Part shown: positions 7,775 to 16,656 of the stretch, in pieces
How the letters are laid out: each line of letters begins with the position of its first letter
Position numbering within the stretch: the stretch's first letter is position 1
From: Gordonia zhenghanii
GTDB taxonomy: Bacteria; Actinomycetota; Actinomycetes; Mycobacteriales; Mycobacteriaceae
Direction: 5' to 3'
Length of the DNA stretch: 64,000 nt
Assembly (NCBI RefSeq): GCF_021738965.1
Contig: NZ_JAKKOQ010000007.1
Coordinates: forward strand, 61,620-125,619
The notes under the pieces: generated by a model
What the model was told of the DNA's origin: nothing
Seen by the model: only the letters and a program-made list of their open reading frames with translations
Database searches by the model: none
Program-made: the position numbers and the translations under genes

Positions 7775-8458
7775 GTGATTCGACGTATCACCACACCGCT
7801 GCTCCTACTTGCCATCGCCGCTGTCGCGATGGCATCAACCTTGTTTGCTGGGCCCGCAGAGGCCCGCACCCATCACACGCGTGAAGGTGTGGACATCACG
7901 CTGACCGCCAGCAAGTTGAACGTCCGCAAGGTCGCGCCGCTGGATGCATCCCCGCTATCGGGTGATGCGTTCCTGGCCTCGAACGTGCACGCGGCGCTTC
8001 AAGGCATCGAAGGCAAGACCGTCCGGGCCACCGTCGAGGTCGGCTACAAGGTCGGCTACCCGGTCTCGATCGCACCGAATGGGGTCAAGGTCACCGCCCA
8101 CACTCCCGAACTCAAACTCTCGGGTGGGGTGAATGCCAAGATCGCGCCCGAGGTCACGATTTCGGGCTCCGGTGGCGGCGGCAAGATCGGTGAGATCGGT
8201 GCCGAAGCCGGTGCCGAAGCGACCGTGATTCCGTCCGCGGACATGGAATTCGAAGTCGGCGCAGGAAAGGTCACCAACGTGACCCTCGCGGAGATCGCAC
8301 TGACTAAGCCGGTCGCGGACATCGTCTTGTCGGGCATCGAGATCAACACGTCGAACGCGATCGGTCCGATCGCAGTGCGCCCGTTCGCCAAGATCAGCGT
8401 CACCACCGACACCGGCGTGTACGTGTACTACGACCACGGCCCCACCAGCCGCATCTGA
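7775..8458 (+). CDS. MspA-family porin
   Basis: About 227 residues from GTG 7775 (ACGGGGGAC upstream); an earlier in-frame ATG at 7715 would only add a non-signal extension. The signal peptide is IRRITTPLLLLAIAAVAMAS ending near AEA. The mature protein follows the MspA layout: ATVEVGYKVGYPVSIAP corresponds to the LELGYQIGFPWSLG strand, and the C-terminal GPIAVRPFAKISVTTDTG to GVLLRPFARLIASTGDSV. MspA proteins form octameric channels in the mycolate outer membrane for small hydrophilic solutes. Odd here is a Gly-rich linker (GSGGGGKIGEIGAEAGAEA) in the middle. It heads a run of three exported proteins inside the island. Confidence 0.82.
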   Translation: MIRRITTPLLLLAIAAVAMASTLFAGPAEARTHHTREGVDITLTASKLNVRKVAPLDASPLSGDAFLASNVHAALQGIEGKTVRATVEVGYKVGYPVSIAPNGVKVTAHTPELKLSGGVNAKIAPEVTISGSGGGGKIGEIGAEAGAEATVIPSADMEFEVGAGKVTNVTLAEIALTKPVADIVLSGIEINTSNAIGPIAVRPFAKISVTTDTGVYVYYDHGPTSRI

Positions 8459-8470
8459 GCCGGGGCGACG

Positions 8471-9349
8471 ATGAAACACCTGAACAGTATGATGACGAAG
8501 GTCCTCACTGGGCTGCTCGCACTCGTATCCACAATCGCACTGGTCGTTGTCCTCGCCCCGTCCGCGTCTGCAGAGACTCCTTCTGAGCGGTGCGCGCGCG
8601 AGACTTCCGCGTACAACGCCGCATGGGCATCGATCGGCAAGAAGCCGCCTGTCCCGTACAAGTGCGGAGGCAGCAACGAGCCGCCACCCACACTGTCGCC
8701 GGCGACACCCGAGGACGAACCCGACGAAACGGTGAAACCAACCACATCCACACCAGAGGGCGACGGTGACGGCCCTCGCGTGGAGGTGCCTACCGAACGC
8801 CGCGAGATCGAACATCCTGGATCCGGACAGCCAACGATCGGTCAGACGAATACTCCGAACGCCGGTCAGACGAGGACTCCGAACGCAGATAGTCCGGCGC
8901 AGAAGACCAGCGAAGTTCCGAGGACGTCAGCTGCCCGTCAATCGCCGGAGAAACGGGAGTTTGGCAAGAAGGCGGTTGCGGCAGAAGTGTCGCCCGCCGG
9001 TTGCGAGATCAACCTTGATAACCCACACGGCTCAAGCTCTGAGCCCGGCACCGTCGCGGGGAAAGGTCAGATTTACTGTGTCCGTCCAGTCGAGTCTCTT
9101 TGGATGCGGTTGAGGATCTGGGAAAACCGCTGGTATGGGTGGGATCGAATTACTGCAGGTAGGGAGGACGCTACTAACTCAGGGCAGAAGACGTTGAGAC
9201 ACCGCGTGAATAGTGACTTCTGCAACGTCGGCATGGACACCAGGACCACTGGCGATGGACGGTCTATCGAACTTGGCCGGACCTACGCTAATAGCGCGGA
9301 TACTTCACTTGGAGGCCAGCGGCCGATTGAGATAAGCAGGTGTGGATGA
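8471..9349 (+). CDS. Secreted protein with Pro/Thr-rich linker, function unknown
   Basis: 292 residues with a signal peptide (VLTGLLALVSTIALVVVLAP, cut near ASA-ET). Then comes a short Cys-containing segment (ERCARETSAYNAAWASIGKK ... PYKCGG), a disordered Pro/Thr/Glu-rich linker with imperfect repeats (GQTNTPNAGQTRTPNAD), and a C-terminal domain of about 120 residues with three Cys. No family recognised. It lies 12 bases after the porin and its TGA overlaps the next start, so the three genes are probably one operon of envelope proteins. Confidence 0.65.
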   Translation: MKHLNSMMTKVLTGLLALVSTIALVVVLAPSASAETPSERCARETSAYNAAWASIGKKPPVPYKCGGSNEPPPTLSPATPEDEPDETVKPTTSTPEGDGDGPRVEVPTERREIEHPGSGQPTIGQTNTPNAGQTRTPNADSPAQKTSEVPRTSAARQSPEKREFGKKAVAAEVSPAGCEINLDNPHGSSSEPGTVAGKGQIYCVRPVESLWMRLRIWENRWYGWDRITAGREDATNSGQKTLRHRVNSDFCNVGMDTRTTGDGRSIELGRTYANSADTSLGGQRPIEISRCG

Positions 9350-9942
9350 CTAGTAGGATGTCGTTGCGCGTTCTAGGGCTGGCGGTCATCCTCTTGGTTG
9401 GTGGCTGCAGTGGACAGACAGCCGGTGACGGCACGGGGGAATCGGTGGATTCGGTGATGGAACATCAAGAGCAAAGCGATCCTTTCGACAATTCGGTGCC
9501 CGATCCAATGCCCGAACGGCCGCCTGCCGTCTCGTTCTCTTGGGGGTCGCCCGCTGTGGAGCCAACGTTGACGGCCTGGCCGGATTCTCGCAGGGAGCCG
9601 GAGATCGTCACCTGGAATCCAGCTCCAAGCGTTTGGGACAAATCGCTCTATATCGCTGGGCGGTCGGCCCCGTATGAGGTGATAGTTTCCGCATACAACC
9701 AGGTCGATGCCCGTACTGGTCTACCTCGTGGCGAGATGCGTCGGGACAAATGTGGGCGAGGGAAGGCGTCGTGCCCAATAGTCCGGAATAGCGACGGAAT
9801 CCGTGTAGACGTCGACAGTATTGTGCCAGACGACGCGGAATATGTTGCCATTCAGATGATTTGGATTGATCCCGCTATGTCGCAGGAATCCTCCGATGAT
9901 CGATTCATGGTGCTAAGTATCCGGAAGTCGGTGGGATCCTGA
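9346..9942 (+). CDS. Putative lipoprotein
   Basis: About 198 residues starting at ATG 9346, which overlaps the preceding TGA as ATGA; a GTG at 9340 is also in frame but less likely. Signal and lipobox: LAVILLVGGCSG (V-G-G-C). The mature part has a Pro-rich spacer and a beta-rich domain with a Cys pair (RDKCGRGKASCPIVR). Function unknown. Followed by a strong terminator. Confidence 0.68.
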   Translation: MTSRMSLRVLGLAVILLVGGCSGQTAGDGTGESVDSVMEHQEQSDPFDNSVPDPMPERPPAVSFSWGSPAVEPTLTAWPDSRREPEIVTWNPAPSVWDKSLYIAGRSAPYEVIVSAYNQVDARTGLPRGEMRRDKCGRGKASCPIVRNSDGIRVDVDSIVPDDAEYVAIQMIWIDPAMSQESSDDRFMVLSIRKSVGS

Positions 9943-9967
9943 CTTCCGGAACCTGACCGGCATGACA

Positions 9968-10002
9968 ACGCGCCCCGCAACCTACTCGGTTGCGGGGCGC
10001 GT
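9968..10002 (+). terminator. Rho-independent-type terminator of the porin operon
   Basis: A perfect 15-bp stem (9968-9982 with 9988-10002, core GCGCCCCGCAACC) with loop TACTC, followed by TTCGTCGTTT. It sits 26 bases after the last gene. Confidence 0.85.
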
Positions 10003-10029
10003 TTCGTCGTTTCAGTGGAGAATCAGTCC

Positions 10030-10212
10030 ATGCACATCATGACTGTCGCTGAGCTAATCTCTGAACTGCAGAAGTACCCCGGAGACCTTCCGGTCGTCGC
10101 CGCCGATCGGTGGGCGTACACAACGATCGCAATCGACCGCGGCGGAGTTGAATCGGTCGCAGACCATCGCACTGAGCAAGAGACCACACTGGACGACGCA
10201 GTCATCCTCTGA
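10030..10212 (+). CDS. Small hypothetical protein of phage/mobile-DNA type
   Basis: 60 residues (MHIMTVAELISELQKYPGDL...). The opening MTVAELI-x-x-L-x-x-x-P-x-D is typical of small proteins common in actinophages and mobile islands, whose role is unknown. ATG 10030 is preceded by GGAG at about ten bases; ATG 10039 is an alternative. Confidence 0.55.
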   Translation: MHIMTVAELISELQKYPGDLPVVAADRWAYTTIAIDRGGVESVADHRTEQETTLDDAVIL

Positions 10213-10271
10213 TCGGACTACGTCGAGGTAAACCGGGTACCGCCAGTTGGCCGTGGTCCTATCCTCGGCTC

Positions 10272-10550
10272 ATGTCGGAACAGAATCTCCCTTACATCCT
10301 CGAGCTAGCCGGGATGGCTGCAGCAAGCGATGACCCTCCGAGTATGACCGAGACCGCCGTGAAGAACGGGATCCCGCGCGATCAATTCGAGCGGGCAGTC
10401 ACGATCATGCAGGAACAGCGGCTAGACGCAGAGTTCGTTCGCCAGCTCTACATCCTCGACGGCCAGGTTCGCGGGTACGTCGACATGGGCGACTCGCCGT
10501 CCATATGGATACTCGGGCAGGCCGCACACGCGCATTACGACCTGAGCTGA
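10272..10550 (+). CDS. Small hypothetical protein
   Basis: 92 residues, mostly helical and acidic (LPYILELAGMAAASDDPPSM, GIPRDQFERAVTIMQEQRLD). No signal, membrane helix or known motif. It follows the small phage-type gene on the same strand and may belong to the same mobile segment. Confidence 0.5.
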   Translation: MSEQNLPYILELAGMAAASDDPPSMTETAVKNGIPRDQFERAVTIMQEQRLDAEFVRQLYILDGQVRGYVDMGDSPSIWILGQAAHAHYDLS

Positions 10551-10718
10551 CCTGCCGGCTTACGCTTGCCATTCGATGGTGATCGAGTCGGGGTTGAAGC
10601 CGTGGACGTGCCGCGCTGACCGGTGCAGGGTGACGACGGCGAGCGCGTCGATCGTCGCCTGGCAGACGGTCGATCTGTATCGCGTGGGGCTCGCGGCGGG
10701 GATGGAGCACGCGAGTGC
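10551..10718 (-). other. Possible gene remnant upstream of nothing recognisable
   Basis: The minus strand has an open frame without start codon that reads RSTVCQATIDALAVVTLHRS and ends NPDSITIEWQA-stop at 10560. Composition looks protein-coding, so it may be the 3' end of a lost gene. No family recognised. Confidence 0.3.
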
Positions 10719-11975
10719 CTATCGGATCTCCGCAAGAAAATCACGCTTCAAGATGCCGCTCGAAAGTCCGCACATCATTGCGTAGGGACGCATCAGCGGG
10801 TTAACAAATCTGTACCGTGGAGTCTTGGTTGAAGTCTTCGCCAGCAGGACAATCGGGGTGTTCGTGCTGAATCGCTTCAGGTGCGCGTTGAAGTCGGAGT
10901 TTTTGCGCGGAATACCGAGGATGAACGCCAGAGGATCGCACACATCTGAAGCGGTGAAGAACCCCATGCGGTCGGATTCAGCGACCGCGCAGGCGATCAA
11001 TGTCTCCTCAAACGTTGCGTCGCTCCGCGCAGCAATAGTCGCGTTGTAGTACGCCTCGCGGATGCTCGGCTCGGCCTCGTCCTTTGCAACCATCAATGCG
11101 TCGAATACATCAGTGAACTCGATAGATTCGCGAGAATCCGCAATCGCGGTACGTCCAACGGCGCTGGCGAGAAGGTGCGTGTAGTAAGGAAAGCCCTCGG
11201 ACAAGGTCGCGATTGAAGCAGCGGAGTTCTCAGTGATGGTGATCGGCACGCCGCTTCTCTCGCTATACGCAGCGAACCCCTCCTCCACGACTTCAGTCAG
11301 TTCCGCGTGGGTCATACGCGGCATGGATACCGGCATTAGGCACCGATCGACAGACGCGTGACCCGCTATGAGATCCGATACGTTGTCAGCGACGCCGACG
11401 AGGATCAAGGTGCAAGGCACGATGTCATCGGAGATCTGTTTGACGAGATCAGCGAGCTTTGCCCCGGCGGCAAGGACATCCATTCGGTCTAGCTCGTCGA
11501 TGATTATCATGAGTCGAGCCTTGTCTGCCAACATTCCCAGCACTTGAGCCACAGCGTCCGGAGTTGGCTCGTCGAGAAAGGCGTCCTCCACACGGTCAAT
11601 CACCTCGGTGGTGAGTAGTTCAGACAGATGAGGATTGGCCGCGAGGCCGATCTCGCGAGTCAGTCTGCCCGGCAGCTTTCGCCAAAGAGACACAAAGTCG
11701 TCCTCGGCGGTGCATGCAAGCCGGATACATACAGTCGTATCTGGGGCCATTGTGAGGTATGTGTCACGCAACATGTAGGACACAGAGGTCTTGCCGACGC
11801 CGCGCTCGCCAAAGATAATGGCGTGCTGGCCAGGCGCGCCCGCAACGGTGAGGAGTCGGGCGAGCTGATCTCGACGACCACGAAAGAGTCGCTGATCATC
11901 AGTGGGTGCAGCAGGCTTGAAGATCTCTGCCAGCATCGCGATCTTGGCCGCAAAGGCTTGTACGTCGGTCGTCAC
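10719..11975 (-). CDS. AAA+ family ATPase (ORC1/Cdc6- or STAND-like), lone gene
   Basis: 418 residues from GTG 11975. The P-loop is IIFGERGVGKTSVSYML (about 52-68) and Walker B is LMIIIDELDRMD (about 153-164). A sensor-like segment follows (CTLILVGVADNVSDLI), then a helical lid and a C-terminal winged-helix-like region (FFTASDVCDPLAFILGI ... NAHLKRFSTNTPIVLLA). This is the layout of AAA_16/ORC-type ATPases, found in replication initiators, transposition helpers and defence proteins. No partner nuclease, transposase or toxin is adjacent, so its job cannot be told. It is the last intact gene before the right junction of the island. Confidence 0.75.
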   Translation of the reverse strand: MTTDVQAFAAKIAMLAEIFKPAAPTDDQRLFRGRRDQLARLLTVAGAPGQHAIIFGERGVGKTSVSYMLRDTYLTMAPDTTVCIRLACTAEDDFVSLWRKLPGRLTREIGLAANPHLSELLTTEVIDRVEDAFLDEPTPDAVAQVLGMLADKARLMIIIDELDRMDVLAAGAKLADLVKQISDDIVPCTLILVGVADNVSDLIAGHASVDRCLMPVSMPRMTHAELTEVVEEGFAAYSERSGVPITITENSAASIATLSEGFPYYTHLLASAVGRTAIADSRESIEFTDVFDALMVAKDEAEPSIREAYYNATIAARSDATFEETLIACAVAESDRMGFFTASDVCDPLAFILGIPRKNSDFNAHLKRFSTNTPIVLLAKTSTKTPRYRFVNPLMRPYAMMCGLSSGILKRDFLAEIR

Positions 11976-12110
11976 GAGGTTAGGTTATCGAACTCGTGAA
12001 TAAAATATCGGTAGTCGATCTAACTTAGGGGTGTCGTATCGGTGCCGTGGCCGGTGTGCCCGAGGTAGGGGTAGCAACTTGTTCGTGGTAACCGTCCCTA
12101 TCCCGCTTTT

Positions 12111-12330
12111 GTCGGCATGATCGCGATGATGGCGGTGACGGGCGGGCGCGCGGCGTTCGCGAACCCGTTGTTCCTGATGTTTCCGCTGATGATGGTGATG
12201 TCGATGGTCGGCATGGTGGCCTCCGGCGGCCGAGGTGGTCCGGCTTGAGCCGCCGAGGTCAATGAGGACCGCAAAGACTATCTCCGGCACCTGTCGACCC
12301 TGCGTGACACCGCGGACGAGTCGGCCACCG
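12111..12330 (+). pseudogene. Internal fragment of eccC
   Basis: Matches 12955-13174 of the intact eccC at a constant offset of 844 and encodes its membrane-helix region (GMIAMMAVTGGRAAFANPLF). It has an in-frame TGA where the intact gene reads RAAEV, no start and no ATPase domains, so it cannot give a working protein. Its left edge at 12111 is abrupt. Confidence 0.85.
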
Positions 12331-12657
12331 TCGCGATCGGGGTGTGGGCGGCGGGCGTGGTGCCGGTCCCGCGGTGTCCGATCATGGCGAGCGTGGCCGC
12401 GGCGACTCGGGCGACTTCGGCGACCGCGATCGAGGCGGGCGCGCTGTCGCCGCCCGCCGCCCGCCGACACTCCGGCCGCGGCCCCGAACCCGCACGCCGC
12501 GATCGACAACGTCGCGCACGGTGTCGCCGTCAGCGTGCAGTAGTGTGCGTATGTCTGGGATCGGTGCTGCCAGTGGAACATCGGCGGGTCCGGCCACGTC
12601 GACCTGTGTGCGTCCCCCGACCACCGAGATCCGAACGGATCCAGTCACAACGGTCAT
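12331..12657 (-). pseudogene. Fragment of eccD with internal deletion
   Basis: 12331 to about 12520 matches 436 to about 610 of the intact eccD, and from 12547 to 12657 the match resumes at 1013-1123. About 400 bases of the gene are missing and the frame is broken. The ATG at 12657 keeps the original ribosome site but the frame soon ends in sequence unlike EccD. It abuts the eccC fragment head to head, giving the order eccC fragment, eccD fragment, intact eccC. Confidence 0.83.
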
Positions 12658-12795
12658 TTCGCAAACCCTCCCCCGAGGTTCGGTGTACAACCAGTGCATC
12701 GCTGCGAGGCGATGGCGTCGAGATAATCACGTTCGACGCCGCGCGGTGGGGGATTCGGGGGAATCGTGAACACTGACGGTATTTCGGCTGCACCG
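12547..12795. repeat. Right copy of eccD-start/intergenic/eccC-start direct repeat
   Basis: Gap-free match to 1013-1261. This copy runs into the intact eccC, so it supplies its promoter and ribosome site (GGATTCGGGGGAATC before GTG 12766). The repeat pair could recombine and delete the 11.5-kb island. Confidence 0.85.
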
Positions 12796-15700
12796 ACGTG
12801 GGCGCCGACGGTCGGACATCGACGTCGGCCGCGGCCGGCACGCATTGCGCCGCCGCCGGGCGATCTGCACCTGGCGTCGCCACCCGAGTTGGCGCGGGGG
12901 GTGCCGCAGAACATGCTGTTGCGGCTGCTGCCTGCGGTGATGGTCGTGGCCGTCGTCGGCATGATCGCGATGATGGCGGTGACGGGCGGGCGCGCGGCGT
13001 TCGCGAACCCGTTGTTCCTGATGTTTCCGCTGATGATGGTGATGTCGATGGTCGGCATGGTGGCCTCCGGCGGCCGGGGCGGTCCTGCGCGCGCAGCAGA
13101 GGTCAACGAGGACCGCAAAGACTATCTCCGGCACCTGTCGACCCTGCGTGACACAGCCGACGAATCGGCGGCCGTCCAGCGCGCCGACGCCGAGCGCGAT
13201 CACCCTGACCCACTGGCGATTCCGTCGTTGATCGGGACCGATCAGATGTGGGAGCGCCGCCCGTCCGACGACGATTTCGGCGACGTCCGCGTCGGACTCG
13301 GCGCGCACCGACTGGCAGGAGACCTCATTCCGCCGGAGACCGCGCCCGTGGAATCCGTCGAACCAGTCTCGGCCGTCGCGCTACGCAGATTTGTGCAGGC
13401 GAGGTCGGCAGTGCCCGGGCTCGCGACAGCCGTCTCGTTCCGTGGCTTCCCAGCGATCAGTGTGTCCGGTCCGCACGGTGACGTGCACGCGCTGATGCGG
13501 GCGATGGTGTGCAGACTCGTCGTGCAGCACGGGCCCGACCACATCGGGGTCGCCGCCGTGGTCGCCGATCCGGTTGCACCGCAGTGGGACTGGCTCAAAT
13601 GGCTGCCCCACGTCGGGCATCCGGATCACGTGGACGGGCTGGGTCCGACGCGGATGATCTACCGAACGCTGGCCGCTCTGGAAGCCGACCTCGCCGACCA
13701 CCTCGCCGACCGCGGGCGCTTCTCGCGCACCGACCCGTCGCCCGGACTGCGGCACCTGCTCGTGATCGTCGGCGACGGCGAGGTGACCGGCGACGAGGAG
13801 TTGACGATCGGCGCGGGACTCGACGGGGTGACCGTATTGGAGCTCGGGGCGACGGCCGATTCGCTCGCCACCCGCCGCGGACTGTCGTTGATCGTCGACG
13901 GCGCGAAGCTGTCGGCGCAGACGGCCGCGGGACTCGAAGAGTTCGCCGTCGCCGACGCGTGCGGACTCGCGACCGCCGAGGCCGTCGCGCGGGCACTCGC
14001 GCGATACCGACCGGCGTCGTTCGGCGCCCTCGCCGACCTCGAGATCTCCCTCACGGCACCCGACCCGGGACTGCCCCGACTCCTCGGCGTCGCCGATGCG
14101 GGCGCGTTCGACCCGGCCGTGGCTTGGCGTGGTCGCCGCGGCGCCGACCGGCTGCGCGTCCCGATCGGCTACACCGCCGACGGCACCCCCGTCGACCTCG
14201 ACCTCAAAGAGAGCGCCCACGGCGGAATGGGGCCGCACGGGCTCTGCGTCGGCGCCACCGGATCGGGCAAGAGCGAACTATTGCGCACCCTGGTCCTCGG
14301 CCTGATCGCCACCCATTCGCCCGACGAACTCAACCTCGTCCTGGTCGACTTCAAGGGCGGTGCGACATTCCTCGGCCTCGAGTCCAACCACGTCGCCGCG
14401 GTCATCACCAACCTCGAACACGAACTCGAGATGGTCGACCGGATGGCCGACGCACTGTCCGGCGAACTGCACCGGCGTCAGGAACTCCTGCGTGCGGCAG
14501 GTAGTTTCGCGAACGTCACCGACTACGAGCGGGCGCGCACCGCCGGGGCCGATCTCGCGCCGCTGCCTGCGCTGGTCGTCGTAGTCGACGAGTTCTCCGA
14601 ACTCCTCGCGCAGAAACCCGACTTCGCGGAGCTGTTCGTCGCGATCGGTCGGCTCGGCCGGTCGCTGCACATCCATCTGCTGCTCGCATCGCAGCGATTG
14701 GAGGAGGGCCGCCTTCGCGGACTCGACAGTCACCTGTCGTACCGGATCGGGCTGAAGACGTTCTCCGCCAACGAGTCCCGCACCGTCCTCGGTGTTCCGG
14801 ACGCTTACCATCTGCCGAGCGAGCCGGGCGCGGCATACCTCAAATGCGACTCGTCGACGCCGGTCCGTTTCCGCACGTCGTACGTGTCCGGGCCGTACAC
14901 GCCGCCGGTCGGCGCCACCGTCGACGACGGTCACGGACAGACGGGGGTGGTGCGCGTCTGGAACGCCGACACGGTCGTCGACCTGCCGACCGATGACGAT
15001 CCGGGCGACCAGCCGGTCGACGTGATGGCTCCGACGGTCCTGCAGACCCTCGTCGCGCGCATCGACGGTCACGGAGCACCGCCGCACCCGGTGTGGCTGC
15101 CGCCGTTGGACGACTCGATCGGCCTCGACGCAGTTCTCGCCGAGACCGGCCGGGCGCCGGGCGGGCTGCGCACCGTGCTCGGCCTCGTCGACCGGCCTTA
15201 CGACCAGCGGCGCGACCCGCTGATCGTCGACCTGTCGGGTGCGGCGGGCAATGCGGCGATCGTCGGCGGTCCCCGGTCGGGAAAGTCGACCGCGCTGTGC
15301 ACATTGATCGCGGGCCTCGCCCTCGGCCACGATCCCACCCAGGTCAGCGTGTACTGCCTCGACTTCGGCGGTGGCGCGCTCGCGGCGATTGCCGGACTCC
15401 CGCATGTCGGCGGCGTCGCGCCGCGTAACCGGCCGGACGCGGTCCGTCGCACCGTCGCGGAAGTCGTCGGCGTTCTCACCGCGCGGGAGGCCGAGCTCAC
15501 CGAAGGTGCTGGGAGTGGCGACGTGTTCCTGGTGATCGACGGTTTCGGCGTCCTGCGCAACGAGTTCGAAGAACTCGAAGATCAGGTGACCGACCTCGTC
15601 ACGCGCGGCCTCGCCTACGGGGTCCACGTCGTCGTCGCAGCCGGTCGCTGGGCCGACATCCGTCCGGGCGTCAAAGACCTGCTCGGCTCGCGGATCGAAC

Positions 15701-16656
15701 TGAAGCTCGGCGACGCGCTCGACTCCGAGATGGATCGTCGCGCCGCCGCACGGGTACCTGCCGACCGGCCCGGGCGCGGCATCACCGCCGACGGACTGCA
15801 CCTGTTGATCGCGGCCCCGACCATCGACGGCTCGGCGACGACGCTCGTCGACACCGCCCTCGCGCGCCATCCCGACCTGCGGGCGCCCGCCGTCCGCACT
15901 CTCACGACCCGACTGTCGCCGGACGAGTTCGCCGCGCACGATCGGCCGACGAGCCCCGGGCAGGTCGCGATCGGGCTCGGGGAATCCGAGCTCGCGCCGT
16001 TCGTCGTCGACTTCGGCCGCGAAGCGCAGCTCCTCGTGTTCGGCGACGCAGAGTCGGGCAAGACCAACACGCTGCGCGTCCTCGTCGAGGGCCTCGTGGC
16101 GTCCGGCCCGGCGACCGAGGTCAAGATCGTGCTCGTCGACTACCGGCGCACCCTGCTCGGAGCCGTGACCGGTGAGCACCTCGCCGGTTACGCGACGTCG
16201 GCCCGCACCGCGGCGCCGATGATGGCCCAGCTCGCCGAGTTCCTCACCGCCCGACTGCCCGCCGACGACGTGGGCGCCGACGAGCTCGCCGACCGCTCCT
16301 GGTGGACCGGACCCGACGTCTACCTGGTGATCGACGACTACGACCTCGTCGCGGGCCCGACCGGGAATCCGCTCGCCCCGATCGCCGACCTTCTCGGACA
16401 CGCCCGCGACATCGGGCTTCGCGTGATCCTCGCGCGGCGCTCGGGCGGCATCGGGCGCGCGCTGTTCGACCCGTTCATCGCCCGCATGCGTGACCTGTCG
16501 TGCGACGTCTTCCTCATGGCCGGCGACCCCGACGAGGGATACGTCGTCGGTCGACACCGCATGCAGCGGCTCGGAGCAGGTCGTGGCGAGTACGTCTCGC
16601 GCAGCCGTCGCGCCGAGGCCGTCCAGGTGGTCGCGCCGAACGAGGACGCGCAGTGA
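12766..16656 (+). CDS. eccC: EccC, FtsK/SpoIIIE-type ATPase of type VII secretion (ESX-4-like)
   Basis: 1296 residues, the length of a fused EccCa-EccCb. Two membrane helices lie near 50-72 and 80-100 (LLPAVMVVAVVGMIAMMAV; LFLMFPLMMVMSMVGMVAS), followed by the DUF region and three P-loop domains. Walker A motifs: GATGSGKS near 496, GGPRSGKS near 833 and GDAESGKT near 1092. Walker B-like strands: LVVVVDEFSEL, VFLVIDGFG and VYLVIDDYD. EccC powers substrate recognition and export and docks EsxAB-type pairs through the last ATPase domain. GTG 12766 matches the truncated copies at the left junction. Its stop overlaps the next gene. With eccD and the Rv3446c-like neighbour this is an ESX-4 core, although EsxU/EsxT are not seen here. 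Confidence 0.95.
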   Translation: MNTDGISAAPTWAPTVGHRRRPRPARIAPPPGDLHLASPPELARGVPQNMLLRLLPAVMVVAVVGMIAMMAVTGGRAAFANPLFLMFPLMMVMSMVGMVASGGRGGPARAAEVNEDRKDYLRHLSTLRDTADESAAVQRADAERDHPDPLAIPSLIGTDQMWERRPSDDDFGDVRVGLGAHRLAGDLIPPETAPVESVEPVSAVALRRFVQARSAVPGLATAVSFRGFPAISVSGPHGDVHALMRAMVCRLVVQHGPDHIGVAAVVADPVAPQWDWLKWLPHVGHPDHVDGLGPTRMIYRTLAALEADLADHLADRGRFSRTDPSPGLRHLLVIVGDGEVTGDEELTIGAGLDGVTVLELGATADSLATRRGLSLIVDGAKLSAQTAAGLEEFAVADACGLATAEAVARALARYRPASFGALADLEISLTAPDPGLPRLLGVADAGAFDPAVAWRGRRGADRLRVPIGYTADGTPVDLDLKESAHGGMGPHGLCVGATGSGKSELLRTLVLGLIATHSPDELNLVLVDFKGGATFLGLESNHVAAVITNLEHELEMVDRMADALSGELHRRQELLRAAGSFANVTDYERARTAGADLAPLPALVVVVDEFSELLAQKPDFAELFVAIGRLGRSLHIHLLLASQRLEEGRLRGLDSHLSYRIGLKTFSANESRTVLGVPDAYHLPSEPGAAYLKCDSSTPVRFRTSYVSGPYTPPVGATVDDGHGQTGVVRVWNADTVVDLPTDDDPGDQPVDVMAPTVLQTLVARIDGHGAPPHPVWLPPLDDSIGLDAVLAETGRAPGGLRTVLGLVDRPYDQRRDPLIVDLSGAAGNAAIVGGPRSGKSTALCTLIAGLALGHDPTQVSVYCLDFGGGALAAIAGLPHVGGVAPRNRPDAVRRTVAEVVGVLTAREAELTEGAGSGDVFLVIDGFGVLRNEFEELEDQVTDLVTRGLAYGVHVVVAAGRWADIRPGVKDLLGSRIELKLGDALDSEMDRRAAARVPADRPGRGITADGLHLLIAAPTIDGSATTLVDTALARHPDLRAPAVRTLTTRLSPDEFAAHDRPTSPGQVAIGLGESELAPFVVDFGREAQLLVFGDAESGKTNTLRVLVEGLVASGPATEVKIVLVDYRRTLLGAVTGEHLAGYATSARTAAPMMAQLAEFLTARLPADDVGADELADRSWWTGPDVYLVIDDYDLVAGPTGNPLAPIADLLGHARDIGLRVILARRSGGIGRALFDPFIARMRDLSCDVFLMAGDPDEGYVVGRHRMQRLGAGRGEYVSRSRRAEAVQVVAPNEDAQ

